Notes: generated by a model not told the origin, from the sequence alone. DNA of 64,000 bases from Silvibacterium acidisoli (GCA_022870745.1 CP085323.1:62001-126000); one strand, 5' to 3'; shown: positions 25,257 to 37,932, numbered from the stretch's first letter. Translations and numbers: made by a program.

Positions 25257-26483
25257 GTCTTGATACGGCCGGTCGTTGCGATGCAGGAGTGCGACTTCGT
25301 GTGCCATCTGCTTTGCTTCTTCTGTCGGAATGACCCAGCCGGCCACTCGTGAATCTTCTGTAGAGAGCAATCCTTCTTTGTCGATGATGGTTTCGTTGGC
25401 GGCTTCGTCCATCTCTAACCCAAAGCCGCGTATGCCATCGCAGATGTGCTTGCGGACGTAGCCGGTGTTTTCGACGATCCCTCCGCCAAAAACAACCGCC
25501 TCGGTATCGCCGACGGCTGCCAGCGCCGCTCCCACGGCCTTGCGTACGCGGTAGGAAAAGATCTCCATCGCCAGCTTTACCTGCGGCTTGTCCATCTGCT
25601 TCATGAGCACGCGGGTGTCGAGCGAAACCTGCGAGACGCCTTTCAGTCCTGATTCCTTGTTGAGCAGGTTCATTACGTCATCGATGCTCATCTTCTCTTC
25701 GCGCATCAGCAGCGCGACCAGCTCCGGATCGACATCGCCTGAGCGTGTGCCCATCATCAGGCCTTCGAGCGGCGTGAGACCCATGGTGTTGTCGATGGAT
25801 CTTCCGTTTCGAACCGCGGTGACCGAGCAGCCGCTCTCAAGATGCATCGAGACGATGCTGCAGTCGGCAGGATCTTTCTTCGCCAGCTCGGCGTAACGCT
25901 CGAGCAGGTAGCGATGTGAGATGCCGTGAAAACCATAGCGGCGGATGCCATGCTTTCTCGCCAGGTCTAGCGGGATACCGTAAAGCGCCGCATGTTCTGG
26001 CATGGTGCGATGGAAGGCATTGTCAAAGACTGCGTAGACAGGATGACAGGCCAGGTGCCTGCGAAGCGGTGCGAGCACTTCAACGGAACTCTTGTTATGC
26101 AACGGAGCCAGCTTCTCTAAGTCCTCGATCGCAGACCTTACTTCTTCATCGATCTCCACCGGATTATCGAAGCGGTCACCTCCATGCACTACGCGCAACG
26201 CGATGCAATCAACGTCATCGAGCGCGGGTGCTCCATCCGGCTTCTGCTCTTCGTACCAGCGCAACAGGCTTTCAGCGGCGTCTCCATAATCTTCAGCCTT
26301 GATCTTCTGTTTGCTGACTATCCTCTTGTCGTCCATGAGAGAGAGTTCAGGTGAGCTGCCGATGCCTTCGATGGCGACGCTGAGGCGGGTCTCGCCTGCC
26401 GATGCGAATGTCTGATCGGGCTCACAGCTAACGATTTCAGCCTTAAGAGAATTGCCGCCAGGGTTCAGAACAAGGATTTGCAT
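25251..26483 (-). CDS. ackA: Acetate kinase family enzyme with altered phosphate motif
   Basis: Interconverts acetate plus ATP with acetyl phosphate. The start at 26483 gives the family opening MQILVLN; the ORF begins 17 codons earlier. Family segments are RVVHGGDRF, FDNAFH, YGFHGISH, LTPLEGLMMGTRSGDVDP and VVFGGGIVEN. The length, 410 residues, is normal. Oddities: the first motif reads NPGGNSLK instead of N-x-GSSSLK, and the usual HLGNGAS reads HLESGCS. Both lie at the nucleotide site, so another acyl group or a regulatory role is possible. No pta or phosphoketolase gene is adjacent. Confidence 0.85.
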   Translation of the reverse strand: MQILVLNPGGNSLKAEIVSCEPDQTFASAGETRLSVAIEGIGSSPELSLMDDKRIVSKQKIKAEDYGDAAESLLRWYEEQKPDGAPALDDVDCIALRVVHGGDRFDNPVEIDEEVRSAIEDLEKLAPLHNKSSVEVLAPLRRHLACHPVYAVFDNAFHRTMPEHAALYGIPLDLARKHGIRRYGFHGISHRYLLERYAELAKKDPADCSIVSMHLESGCSVTAVRNGRSIDNTMGLTPLEGLMMGTRSGDVDPELVALLMREEKMSIDDVMNLLNKESGLKGVSQVSLDTRVLMKQMDKPQVKLAMEIFSYRVRKAVGAALAAVGDTEAVVFGGGIVENTGYVRKHICDGIRGFGLEMDEAANETIIDKEGLLSTEDSRVAGWVIPTEEAKQMAHEVALLHRNDRPYQDR

Positions 26484-26532
26484 GGCATTTGGAGAGATGC
26501 CTGGTGCAAATGCGCCGATGCCACCGGCAAAC

Positions 26533-26563
26533 AAAAAGGAGCCGCACGCGGCGGCTCCTTTTT
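26533..26563 (-). terminator. Rho-independent terminator of the DUF1259 gene
   Basis: AAAAAGGAGCCGC and GCGGCTCCTTTTT form a perfect 13-bp stem around ACGCG. It lies 17 bases beyond the DUF1259 stop and upstream of acetate kinase; read leftward, the stem ends in TTTTT. Confidence 0.85.
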
Positions 26564-26579
26564 GCGATTGCTGCTACGG

Positions 26580-27542
26580 CTATCTGTTGGCTTTCACACT
26601 CTTGTTGATCGTAGTGATGGCGTCATAGAGCGTGCTTCCCAGCGTGAATCCATCCCCGGTTCCGGATGCATGCACGTAATAGAGTTGCGGATCGGCGTTG
26701 ACAAAGTGGTTGTGCTGCGCGGCGATGGTGAATCCACCATTGCGCAGAATATCTGAGACCGGCTGCACCTCGTCACGGCGAAGTGCAAATTCAATGTTAA
26801 GCGTCGCGTTCGTACCGCCGGAAAAATCAATCTGGATGTAGAAAGACTGACCAACGCCCAGTGCTGCTTCCGCTGGAACGTCACCGAGGGAAAAATCCTT
26901 CTCGTCAGGACGAGGCAGGTAGAAGACGAAGATATCGGTCAGCTGCTCAACCGATCCCTTCTCGAAGAGCTTCATGAATTTTGCAGGCAGTACGCTCGTA
27001 TCGAAGACAGAGTTCGTACCCGATATCACTGACACGTTCAGCTGCGGGCTGTGAATGGTTTCGAGTGCGGTGGCGATGCTGGTTGCCAGTTCCGAGCCTT
27101 CGCCAGTTGCCTGGAAATGGACCCATACCAGCTTCGGGCTTTCGCCGATGTCATGATTCACGATGGCCGTGATCTTTATCTTTGGGTCCTGACGCAGAGC
27201 CTTCTGCAAGGCGTCTACTTCGGATTCCTGGGCGGGTAGTGCTCCGTCGGCGAAGAACCTGCTGTTGCTGATGGGCTTGAAGCTGACATATCCGTTGGCA
27301 ACGCTTGCAACCTGTGTAGCAGGAAGCACTGTGCCGTTCACAGACACGGTGAGATCCTGGCGCACCAACTCGAAGCGAAGCACATTTCCGGCAAACTTTG
27401 TGCCGGTGGTCTTCATGGCATTTTCAACCGAATTCCAATCGGCAGCTGCGAAGCTCTTGCCACAGCAAACGATGGAAAGCACAAAGGCCAAGACAATCGC
27501 CTTGGCCAAACGGGTACGTCCTGCAGGGGAGGGGGTATACAT
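26580..27542 (-). CDS. Secreted DUF1259-like protein
   Basis: With the start at 27542 the protein opens with a basic then hydrophobic signal segment (RLAKAIVLAFVLSIVCC). The mature part has two similar halves, each with an xHxxxxxP/Q segment: VNHDIGESPKLVWVHFQATG and AQHNHFVNADPQLYYVHASG. The second is the DUF1259 hallmark. The role is unknown; a periplasmic or cell-surface location is expected. The annotated ORF begins 13 codons earlier, where there is no signal peptide logic. Confidence 0.7.
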   Translation of the reverse strand: MYTPSPAGRTRLAKAIVLAFVLSIVCCGKSFAAADWNSVENAMKTTGTKFAGNVLRFELVRQDLTVSVNGTVLPATQVASVANGYVSFKPISNSRFFADGALPAQESEVDALQKALRQDPKIKITAIVNHDIGESPKLVWVHFQATGEGSELATSIATALETIHSPQLNVSVISGTNSVFDTSVLPAKFMKLFEKGSVEQLTDIFVFYLPRPDEKDFSLGDVPAEAALGVGQSFYIQIDFSGGTNATLNIEFALRRDEVQPVSDILRNGGFTIAAQHNHFVNADPQLYYVHASGTGDGFTLGSTLYDAITTINKSVKANR

Positions 27543-27683
27543 GTGGGCCTGTACCTCGATCAGGACTGTACAGAAACCCACATGCGATAGGAAAGTTAAA
27601 GTTCGGGTAAGACGAACATTACCATGATGATGCAGGAGAATATGTTCGAGTCATCAAAGCATATTTACCAGAATTGATTTGCA

Positions 27684-28799
27684 TCAATAAATGCGGAAGT
27701 TGACTTCGATGTTTACTTCAACAGCCACCGGCTTGCCCTGGTAGTACGCGGGCTTGAACTTGTACTGCTTCACCGCGGCGATCGCTTTTTCATCGAGGCC
27801 CATGCCAAGCGGACGAACCACATGGACACGCTGGGGATTACCCTGGGCATCGACGATGACTGAGACCATGCAGATGCCCTGGTACTTGGCGCGACGCGCT
27901 TCGTCAGAGAATTCCGGATCGACCGAGTAGACGATCTGCGGAGCCGATACACCGCCGCCCGGATGCATCACGCCGCCGCCGTATCCGCCGCCCTCGCCAG
28001 GTCCAACACCGCCGCCGGAGCCGGAGCCTATTCCGCCGCCGTGGCCTGATCCGAAGCCCGATCCCGATCCGCCGCCCTGCGAAGCCAGGGCAACCTGCGG
28101 CGAGTTGGGAAGACCGATATTCGGCATGTTAGGCGCGTCAGGCAGCTTCACCTGCTGCGGCATCACGATCGTCGGTTCCACTGCCAGCTTGGGATGATCG
28201 TTCCGAATGATCTGCGGAGGAGTGATCTGCGTCTTTGCGATCTTGGGCAGATGTCCCTTGGAAGCTTCGACCATTTCGTGCGCACCGCCGCCACCGCCGC
28301 CGCCCATGGATTGGTTCATCTTCATGGTCATGGGCATGAATGGGCTGATGTCGACGTGCTGCACAGCAGCTTTCTTCACGACCGGGCGGGTCTTCCACTG
28401 GTAGTACAGGAAGAACGCAATCAGCGCGATGACGAGTACGTGCAGACCGATGGCCAGACCGCTCGAAAGCGGGCTGCGCTTGACGGCCAGGGGATCGGCA
28501 ACGTCGATCGGTTTCGAGGTCAGTTCAAGCGGAGGAAGCTTCTTCGGGAAGAACAGATCCTGGACGCTGGAGGCAAGCGTCTTCCAGACCGGCTCTTCTT
28601 CAGAGATGTCTTCAACGGCAATCGGCTTCGAGGTCAGGTTAAGCGGAGCCTGCCTGACAGGCATGAAGGCGTCACGCAGGTTCGAGACAAGCGATGACCA
28701 CATTGAACCGTCTGCTTCAGACAGAAGCTCTGGCTCTTCTTCGACCGGTCGCGTCTTCGCAGATTCCAATTCCGGAGGTGTAAGAAGCTCGTTGCCCAT
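27684..28799 (-). CDS. TonB family energy-transducing protein
   Basis: 371 residues. A ~130-residue cytoplasmic N-terminal part has two similar LTSKPIxVxD segments. One membrane helix follows (GLAIGLHVLVIALIAFFLYY, about 137-156), then a periplasmic Gly-rich and Pro-containing spacer. The C-terminal TonB domain (DPEFSDEARRAKYQGICMVSVI ... YKFKPAYYQGKPV) contacts outer-membrane receptors. The duplicated N-terminal segment is unusual for TonB. Two TonB receptors are encoded in this window and are possible clients; no ExbB/ExbD is adjacent. Confidence 0.85.
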   Translation of the reverse strand: MGNELLTPPELESAKTRPVEEEPELLSEADGSMWSSLVSNLRDAFMPVRQAPLNLTSKPIAVEDISEEEPVWKTLASSVQDLFFPKKLPPLELTSKPIDVADPLAVKRSPLSSGLAIGLHVLVIALIAFFLYYQWKTRPVVKKAAVQHVDISPFMPMTMKMNQSMGGGGGGGAHEMVEASKGHLPKIAKTQITPPQIIRNDHPKLAVEPTIVMPQQVKLPDAPNMPNIGLPNSPQVALASQGGGSGSGFGSGHGGGIGSGSGGGVGPGEGGGYGGGVMHPGGGVSAPQIVYSVDPEFSDEARRAKYQGICMVSVIVDAQGNPQRVHVVRPLGMGLDEKAIAAVKQYKFKPAYYQGKPVAVEVNIEVNFRIY

Positions 28800-29057
28800 G
28801 TTTACTCAGCCGCAGGTCGCGCCCGGGTCTATCCCTCCATTATGGACGACGGCCGGTGCGCTTGTCTCGCTCCTGCGAATCCCCCTTCCGGGTTATTTCC
28901 ACCGTAGGATGCTGATTTGGCAACAGACTGCCCCAGCATTGGATAAATAGACGGATGAGCCGCCGTGAAGTTACACCGTCCCGGCGGATTCCTCCATCCA
29001 CCAGATACAATGGAGCTTTGCCCTGTTTCATTTTTACCAACCAGATGGGAGAAACTG

Positions 29058-31940
29058 ATGTCGGCAACACCCGAGACCGGCGCGGCGGCAGCCCCTGAGC
29101 TGAACCCTGAGCTGAAGACGACCCTGACCCTTCCCGAAACGAAGTTTCCCATGAAGGCCAATCTGCCCCAGAATGAGCCGGCGCGGCTCAAGCAGTGGAA
29201 GGAAGATGGCCTTTACGAACAGATTCGCGAAGCGCGCAAGGGCTCTGAAAAGTACATCCTGCACTACGGACCTCCCTATGCGAACGGCCCCATCCACCTG
29301 GGCCACGCACTACAGAAATGCATTAAAGACTTTATTTTGAAGTCGAAGACCATGTCCGGCTTCGATGCACCGCTCATTCCCGGCTGGGACTGCCACGGCC
29401 TGCCCATCGAGATCAAGGTGGACGAAAAGCTCGGCCGCAAAAAGCTGGAGATGCCCGCGCTGTCGGTGCTACGCGCGTGCCGCGAGTATGCGCAGAAGTT
29501 TATCGACCTGCAGCGCTCGCAGCTGGTCCGCCTGGGCGTTTTCGCCCATTGGGACAAGCCGTACATGACGATGGCGAAGCCTTACGAGGCGAAGACGCTT
29601 GAGACCTTCTACGACTTCTTCGACAAGGGCTTTGTTTACAAGGGCCTGAAGCCGGTCTACTGGTGCCTGCACGACCGCACGGCGCTGGCGGAGGCCGAGG
29701 TCGAGTACGAGCAGCACACCAGCCCCAGCGTCTACGTCCGCTATGCGCTGACGAGCGATCCGTCAGCCATTGACGCGGCGCTCGCGGGCAAAAAGGTCTA
29801 CACCATCATCTGGACGACCACCCCGTGGACGCTTCCGGCATCTCTTGCCGTCGCCTTCCAGCCGGAATTTGACTACGTCGCGCTCGAGCAGGACGGCAAT
29901 ACTTATATTGTTGCCGAGGCGCTCGCCACTGCCGTCCGTGAAGCCTGCAAGCTGCAGGACGCGAAGGAAGTCGCGAAATTCAAGGGCGAAAAGCTGGACC
30001 GCGTCACCTTCCAGCACCCGTTCCTCGACCGCAGCATCCTGGGCGTGAATGCCGATTACGTCACGGCCGATGCGGGAACCGGCGCCGTCCACACCGCTCC
30101 GGCGCATGGCGCGGACGACTTCTACACCGGCGCACGTTACGGACTCGACCAGACCTGCAATGTCGATAACGAAGGGCGCCTGCGCAACGGCCTGCCGCAA
30201 TGGGAAGGCAAGACCGTCTGGGAAGCGAACCCGCTGATCATCGACATGCTGATCGAGCGCGGCGCGCTGCTGGGGCGGCAGGACATTTTCCATAGCTACC
30301 CGCACTGCTGGCGCTGCCACAACCCGATCATCTTCCGCGCAACGGAACAGTGGTTCATCGGCATGGAAACACCTCTAAAGAATGTCGACGGGACGGAAAC
30401 GACCTTCCGCCAGCGCGCGCTCGACGAGATCAAGCGCGTGAACTGGGATCCGTCATGGGGTGAGGAGCGCATCTCGAACATGATCGCGACCCGTCCTGAC
30501 TGGTGCATCAGCCGCCAGCGCCTGTGGGGCGTGCCGATTGCCGTTTTCCTATGCAACACCTGCCACAAGCCGCTGCACAACAAAGAGGTTGAGAAGCACG
30601 TCGTCGGCCTCTTCGAGCAGGAAGGCGCCGAGGCATGGCACAAGTACTCGGTCCAGGAGCTGTTGCCTGCGGGCACGGCCTGCGCCGATTGCGGAGCCAC
30701 ACAGAAATCCGGTGAGATCGATGCCTTCCGCAAGGAGATGGACATCCTCGACGTATGGTTCGACTCGGGCATGAGCTGGAACGCCGTGCTCGTTGGCAAC
30801 CCCGAACAGCAGTTCCCTGCCTCGCTCTACATCGAGGGCGCGGATCAGCATCGCGGGTGGTTCCATTCGTCCCTGCTGTGCTCGGTCGCGGTGAAAGACA
30901 TCGCTCCGTACAAGAATGTCACCACGGTCGGCTGGACGCTCGATGAACAGGGCCGTGCCTTCTCGAAGTCACTCGGCAATGGAGTCGATCCCGTCGACAT
31001 CGCCGACCGCATGGGCGCCGAGATCGTGCGCCTGTGGGCGGCGAGTGTCGACTTCCGCGAGGACGTCTCCGCCAGCGAAACTCTCATGCAGCGGGCTGCC
31101 GAGAACTACCGCAAGCTGCGCAACACCTTCCGCTTCCTGCTGGGGAATCTGGCCGGATTCGATCCCGCGCAGGCAGTCGCAGACGAAGAACTGCTACCGA
31201 TTGACCGCTACATGCTGGCCCGTACACGCGAGCTAACGGCCAGGGTGGTGAAGTGGTACGAGGAGTTCGAGTTCCATCGCGTCTACCACGCGATCAACGA
31301 ATTCACCATCGTTGATCTCAGCTCGCTGTATCTCGATGTGCTGAAGGACCGCATGTACACCTTCGCTCCTTCGAGCCTCGAACGGCGTTCGGCGCAGACG
31401 GCCATGTGGCGAATCACGGAAACGCTGGTGCGGCTGGTGGCTCCGATCCTTACCTTTACGGCGGACGAAGTCTGGGAATACATGCCGAAGGTTGAAGGTC
31501 GCGAGGCCAGCGTGCATCTTGCGCTCTTCCCTGCCGGCGAAGTCGAGGGCGATACAGCCCTGCTGACCGACTGGCGCAACCTGCTTACCGTTCGCGACGA
31601 AGCATTGAAGTCGCTTGAGGAAGCTCGCAAGGACAAGCGGATCGGTAAGGCCCTGGAAGCAAAGATGCATCTGTCCGCCGGCGGGGAGACCTATACCCTG
31701 CTCGAGAAGTACGGTCCAGCTCTGAAGGAGCTCTTTAATGTCTCGGCTATCGAGGTTGAGGAAGGCAGCGAAGGAGTTCTGACTGCTGCCACTCTGCCAG
31801 CCGACGGCATCAAGTGCAACCGCTGCTGGAACTACCGCACCGACACCGCCCAGTACGGCCCATGGGCTGACGTCTGCGGACGCTGCTCGTCGCAGCTTGA
31901 CCTGATGGGCTACGACAAGCTGAAGCAGGTGCACGCATGA
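29058..31940 (+). CDS. ileS: Isoleucyl-tRNA synthetase
   Basis: Charges tRNA-Ile. The start at 29058 is set by GGGAGA five bases upstream; the ORF opens 31 codons earlier. The 960-residue protein has the HIGH motif as PIHLGHA (HLGH at 80-83), a KMSKS variant AFSKSLGNG near residue 635, the editing domain between them, and the C-terminal zinc ribbon CNRCWNY...CGRCSSQL. It overlaps lspA by four bases (ATGA), an ileS-lspA pairing common in bacteria. The leader shows no T-box that I can recognise. Confidence 0.96.
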   Translation: MSATPETGAAAAPELNPELKTTLTLPETKFPMKANLPQNEPARLKQWKEDGLYEQIREARKGSEKYILHYGPPYANGPIHLGHALQKCIKDFILKSKTMSGFDAPLIPGWDCHGLPIEIKVDEKLGRKKLEMPALSVLRACREYAQKFIDLQRSQLVRLGVFAHWDKPYMTMAKPYEAKTLETFYDFFDKGFVYKGLKPVYWCLHDRTALAEAEVEYEQHTSPSVYVRYALTSDPSAIDAALAGKKVYTIIWTTTPWTLPASLAVAFQPEFDYVALEQDGNTYIVAEALATAVREACKLQDAKEVAKFKGEKLDRVTFQHPFLDRSILGVNADYVTADAGTGAVHTAPAHGADDFYTGARYGLDQTCNVDNEGRLRNGLPQWEGKTVWEANPLIIDMLIERGALLGRQDIFHSYPHCWRCHNPIIFRATEQWFIGMETPLKNVDGTETTFRQRALDEIKRVNWDPSWGEERISNMIATRPDWCISRQRLWGVPIAVFLCNTCHKPLHNKEVEKHVVGLFEQEGAEAWHKYSVQELLPAGTACADCGATQKSGEIDAFRKEMDILDVWFDSGMSWNAVLVGNPEQQFPASLYIEGADQHRGWFHSSLLCSVAVKDIAPYKNVTTVGWTLDEQGRAFSKSLGNGVDPVDIADRMGAEIVRLWAASVDFREDVSASETLMQRAAENYRKLRNTFRFLLGNLAGFDPAQAVADEELLPIDRYMLARTRELTARVVKWYEEFEFHRVYHAINEFTIVDLSSLYLDVLKDRMYTFAPSSLERRSAQTAMWRITETLVRLVAPILTFTADEVWEYMPKVEGREASVHLALFPAGEVEGDTALLTDWRNLLTVRDEALKSLEEARKDKRIGKALEAKMHLSAGGETYTLLEKYGPALKELFNVSAIEVEEGSEGVLTAATLPADGIKCNRCWNYRTDTAQYGPWADVCGRCSSQLDLMGYDKLKQVHA

Positions 31941-32458
31941 GCCGTTTGCGTGACTGGCGGCCAATGCTGCTGCTGATTTCACTCGCGGTGATCGTTATCG
32001 ACCGCGCCAGCAAGATCTGGGTTTCGAAGAATGTTGTAGAAGGTTCGGGCGGCATCACCATTATTCCGCACGTCTTCAACATCACTCACGTTCAGAATCC
32101 GGGCGCAGGCTTCAGCATGTTCTCCGATTCCATGCACCCGGATCGCACGCGCTGGATGCTGGTGGCGTTCTCGATCATCGCCGGACTGGTGGTGCTCGGC
32201 ATACTGCTGCGCATCGGCCGCAGGCTCACACTCACCACGCTGGCACTGGCGCTGATTCTCGGCGGAGCGCTTGGCAATGCGTGGGATCGCATCTTCTCAT
32301 CCACCGTGACCGACTTCCTCGAGGTCTTCATCTATCACTACCACTGGCCCGACTTTAATGTCGCCGACTCGGCGATTGTCGTCGGCGGTATCCTGCTGGT
32401 GCTCGGGTCGTTCAAAGACGACGACAGGGCTCAGGGCTCAGAGCGCAGAGCTCTGTAA
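31937..32458 (+). CDS. lspA: Lipoprotein signal peptidase
   Basis: Cleaves signal peptides of lipidated prolipoproteins in the inner membrane. The 173-residue protein has four hydrophobic helices and the conserved blocks HVQNPGAGFSMF, GGALGNAWDRI (catalytic D117) and DFNVADSAIVVG (catalytic D144). The start overlaps the ileS stop. Candidate substrates in the window are the lipoproteins encoded at 39879 and 41191. Confidence 0.95.
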   Translation: MSRLRDWRPMLLLISLAVIVIDRASKIWVSKNVVEGSGGITIIPHVFNITHVQNPGAGFSMFSDSMHPDRTRWMLVAFSIIAGLVVLGILLRIGRRLTLTTLALALILGGALGNAWDRIFSSTVTDFLEVFIYHYHWPDFNVADSAIVVGGILLVLGSFKDDDRAQGSERRAL

Positions 32459-32464
32459 GACCTC

Positions 32465-32518
32465 AGCGGCTGAAGCCGCTTCTTGCGTTCCTCTTAGTGG
32501 CAGGGCTGAAGCCCTGCC
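32465..32518. repeat. REP-like double palindrome
   Basis: AGCGGCT-GA-AGCCGCT (32465-32480) is followed by GGCAGGGCT-GA-AGCCCTGCC (32499-32518) and then CTACCTTTTTCT. It is built like the pair at 8270-8323 and could double as a terminator for lspA. Confidence 0.65.
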
Positions 32519-32608
32519 CTACCTTTTTCTGCCGTCGCAATCAATGTCAGCCGCTGACGTAATGCATCTGCAAAGTCTGAGCTCTGTGCTCTGCATCCAA
32601 CGGATGGC

Positions 32609-33667
32609 ATGTCTTCGACGCAGCCGCTCACAGACCCTGTCCTGTCCGCGAAGGAAGCCGGGCTTCGTTACGTCACCGATGCCTCGCCGGGCATCCGCCG
32701 TCTCCGCTCCGGCAAAGGCTTTCGCTACGTCAATGCCGACGGAAAGGCAGTTCGCGATAGGGACACGCTGGCACGGATCAAGTCCATCGTGATCCCTCCA
32801 GCATGGCAAGATGTCTGGATCTGCCCGAACCCGAAAGGACACCTGCAGGCCACGGGCCGGGATGCGCGCGGCCGCAAGCAAAGCCGTTACCATGCGCACT
32901 GGCGCGAGGTGCGCGACGAAACCAAGTACGAACGCATGCTGCTCTTCGGCACATCCCTTCCCAATATTCGAGAGCAGGTGAGTAAAGATATGGGGCTTCC
33001 CGGGCTGCCGCGACGCAAAGTGCTGGCAGCCATCGTGCGCCTGATGGAGACCACCTTCATCCGTGTCGGCAACGAAGAGTATGCGCGAGAGAACAAGTCC
33101 TTCGGGCTGACGACGCTACGCAACCGTCATGTCGAGGTGAATGGCTCGACCATTCACTTTCGCTTTCGCGGCAAGAGCGGCGTGGAACACAACGTAGACC
33201 TGAGCGACCGGCGCGTGGCGCGCATCGTACAGCGCTGTTATGACCTGCCCGGCTACGAACTCTTCGAATATCTCGACGATGAGGGCGCGGTGCGCAGCAT
33301 CGGCTCGGCGGATGTGAACGACTACCTGCGTGAGATCAGCAACGAAGACTTTACCGCGAAAGACTTCCGCACCTGGGCGGGCACCGTACTGGCCAGCATC
33401 GCGCTGCGTGAGTTTGAAGCCTTTGAGTCGGAGACGCAGGCGAAGAAGAACATCGTCTCCGCGGTCAAGTGCGTGGCGGCAAAGCTTGGAAATACGCCAT
33501 CCGTGTGCCGCAAATGTTATATCCATCCTGCGGTGCTCGATCACTACATGGCGGGAGCGATTAAGGCGCTCAAGAAGAGAGCTCGCGAGGAAAAGGATGA
33601 CGCCGCACACACGCTGCTTGAGGAAGAAGCAGCGTTGATGAAGCTGTTGAGGAAGCGGATCGGCTGA
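32609..33667 (+). CDS. DNA topoisomerase IB (poxvirus-like)
   Basis: Relaxes supercoils by a 3'-phosphotyrosyl nick. The 352-residue protein is the short bacterial/poxviral form: an N-terminal beta domain (IKSIVIPPAWQDVWICP, HLQATGRDARGRKQSRYH) precedes the catalytic domain with RVGNEEYARENKSFGLTTLR, HFRFRGKSG and, near the end, the active-site region CRKCYIHP with presumed nucleophile Y304. It stands alone between REP elements and a nucleoside hydrolase. Confidence 0.92.
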   Translation: MSSTQPLTDPVLSAKEAGLRYVTDASPGIRRLRSGKGFRYVNADGKAVRDRDTLARIKSIVIPPAWQDVWICPNPKGHLQATGRDARGRKQSRYHAHWREVRDETKYERMLLFGTSLPNIREQVSKDMGLPGLPRRKVLAAIVRLMETTFIRVGNEEYARENKSFGLTTLRNRHVEVNGSTIHFRFRGKSGVEHNVDLSDRRVARIVQRCYDLPGYELFEYLDDEGAVRSIGSADVNDYLREISNEDFTAKDFRTWAGTVLASIALREFEAFESETQAKKNIVSAVKCVAAKLGNTPSVCRKCYIHPAVLDHYMAGAIKALKKRAREEKDDAAHTLLEEEAALMKLLRKRIG

Positions 33668-33756
33668 ACGAGGCTGACCGGATCGTAGCCTGGCTTCTCA
33701 ACCGGACAAACATCCCGCTGCCCGTTTCCCCGCGGCTTCCGGTACACTTCTTCCCG

Positions 33757-34719
33757 ATGAAATTTCTTCGCGCCATAGCCCTGCTTACTCTGGGAAGCCT
33801 CCTTTCCTCCACAGTGATTGCCGCTCCTGCCAAGCCCTCAGCCTATCCGCGCCAGCTTGTTTTGCTCGACAGCGATATAGGCGACGACATCGACGATGCT
33901 TTCGCCCTGTCGCTGATCCTCGAAAGTCCGCAACTCCAGCTTCTTGGCATCACTACTGCATTTCGCGATACCGGCCTTCGTGCGCAGCTGACCACGCGCT
34001 TTCTCGACACGGTTGGGCGCGGCGATATTCCTGTCACCGCCGGTGTTGCAACGCCGACCCGCGAAGGATTCAGCCAGGCGAAGTACGCCGAGGGCGGCGA
34101 TGCGAAGAAGACGCGTTCCGGCACGGCGCAGGATTTTATCCTTGGCCAGATCAAGCAGCATCCGGGCGAGATTACACTCTTCGCAATCGGCCCGCTCAGC
34201 AATATCGGGGCGACGATCGATAAGGATCCAGTCACCTTTCGCAAGCTGAAGCGCGTGGTGCTGATGGGTGGCTCGATCTACCGCGGCTACAACGGCCGCA
34301 AGCCTGACGCCGAGTGGAATATCAAAGAAGATCCGGCGGCAGCGCAAAAGCTTTTCACCTCCGGCGTGCCGCTTTATGTGATGCCGCTCGACTCCACCAT
34401 GCTCAAGCTCGACGATGCCCGCCGCAAAGCCTTCTTTGCGAATCCGTCAACACTGGTCGCGCAGCTGCATGAGCTGTACAACGAGTGGTCCAAGGGCAAC
34501 AACCTTTCCGTGCCGACGCTGTTCGATGCGATGACGGTTGCTTACACTCTGAATCCATCGCTCTGCCCGACCACGCCGATGCATATCACCGTCGACGACA
34601 AGGGCTTTACAACACCCGGCCACGGCAAGCCGAACGCGCAGGTGTGCCTGAAGTCGAATACGGATCAGTTTCTCGACTTCCTGCTACCGCGCCTTGAAAA
34701 GCCCCTGCCAAGGCCCTGA
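33757..34719 (+). CDS. Exported nucleoside hydrolase
   Basis: Hydrolyses the N-glycosidic bond of ribonucleosides. An N-terminal signal peptide (MKFLRAIALLTLGSLLSST) indicates export. The family's calcium-binding motif is DSDIGDDIDDAFAL, close to the canonical DxDxxxDD, followed by FAIGPLSNI and RVVLMGGSIY. Length 320. A TACACT box ends eight bases before the ATG and no ribosome site is present, so the mRNA may be almost leaderless. Confidence 0.9.
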   Translation: MKFLRAIALLTLGSLLSSTVIAAPAKPSAYPRQLVLLDSDIGDDIDDAFALSLILESPQLQLLGITTAFRDTGLRAQLTTRFLDTVGRGDIPVTAGVATPTREGFSQAKYAEGGDAKKTRSGTAQDFILGQIKQHPGEITLFAIGPLSNIGATIDKDPVTFRKLKRVVLMGGSIYRGYNGRKPDAEWNIKEDPAAAQKLFTSGVPLYVMPLDSTMLKLDDARRKAFFANPSTLVAQLHELYNEWSKGNNLSVPTLFDAMTVAYTLNPSLCPTTPMHITVDDKGFTTPGHGKPNAQVCLKSNTDQFLDFLLPRLEKPLPRP

Positions 34720-34744
34720 CACGTCCAATCGAGGCTGCCCGCTT

Positions 34745-34750
34745 TATAAT
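34745..34750 (+). promoter_or_regulatory. -10 box of uvrA
   Basis: A perfect TATAAT between the nucleoside hydrolase and uvrA. The spacing to any -35-like sequence is poor. It predicts a start of transcription near 34757. Confidence 0.45.
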
Positions 34751-34821
34751 CAAAATGGGCTGCTTTGTTCTCCTCGCTCGATTTTGCACATGCAGAGCGC
34801 CCGCACATACGGGGCAGACTG

Positions 34822-37788
<2,967 letters not shown>

Positions 37789-37827
37789 GCCACAGGGCTC
37801 AGCTTCTTGGGAGTAAGAACTCTCCTC

Positions 37828-37857
37828 TTTTGTCATTCCGAACGCAGAGAGGAATCT
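37828..37857. repeat. Single arm of the GTCATTCC repeat
   Basis: TTTGTCATTCCGAACGCAGA is nearly identical to the arms at 20787 and 42440, but the matching second arm is missing. It lies between uvrA and the TPR gene. Confidence 0.55.
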
Positions 37858-37932
37858 CGATGCCTGAACGGGTCAAAGTGCAGGTCCGCACGCGACTGTC
37901 GCATATTCCGGAAAAAAGCGAAAATAGAAGTA

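Noticed and set aside
28800..29057. T-box leader of ileS
   Set aside because: No T-box sequence with a terminator/antiterminator pair is readable; only a CCGCCG/CGGCGG dyad near 28960-28987 was seen.
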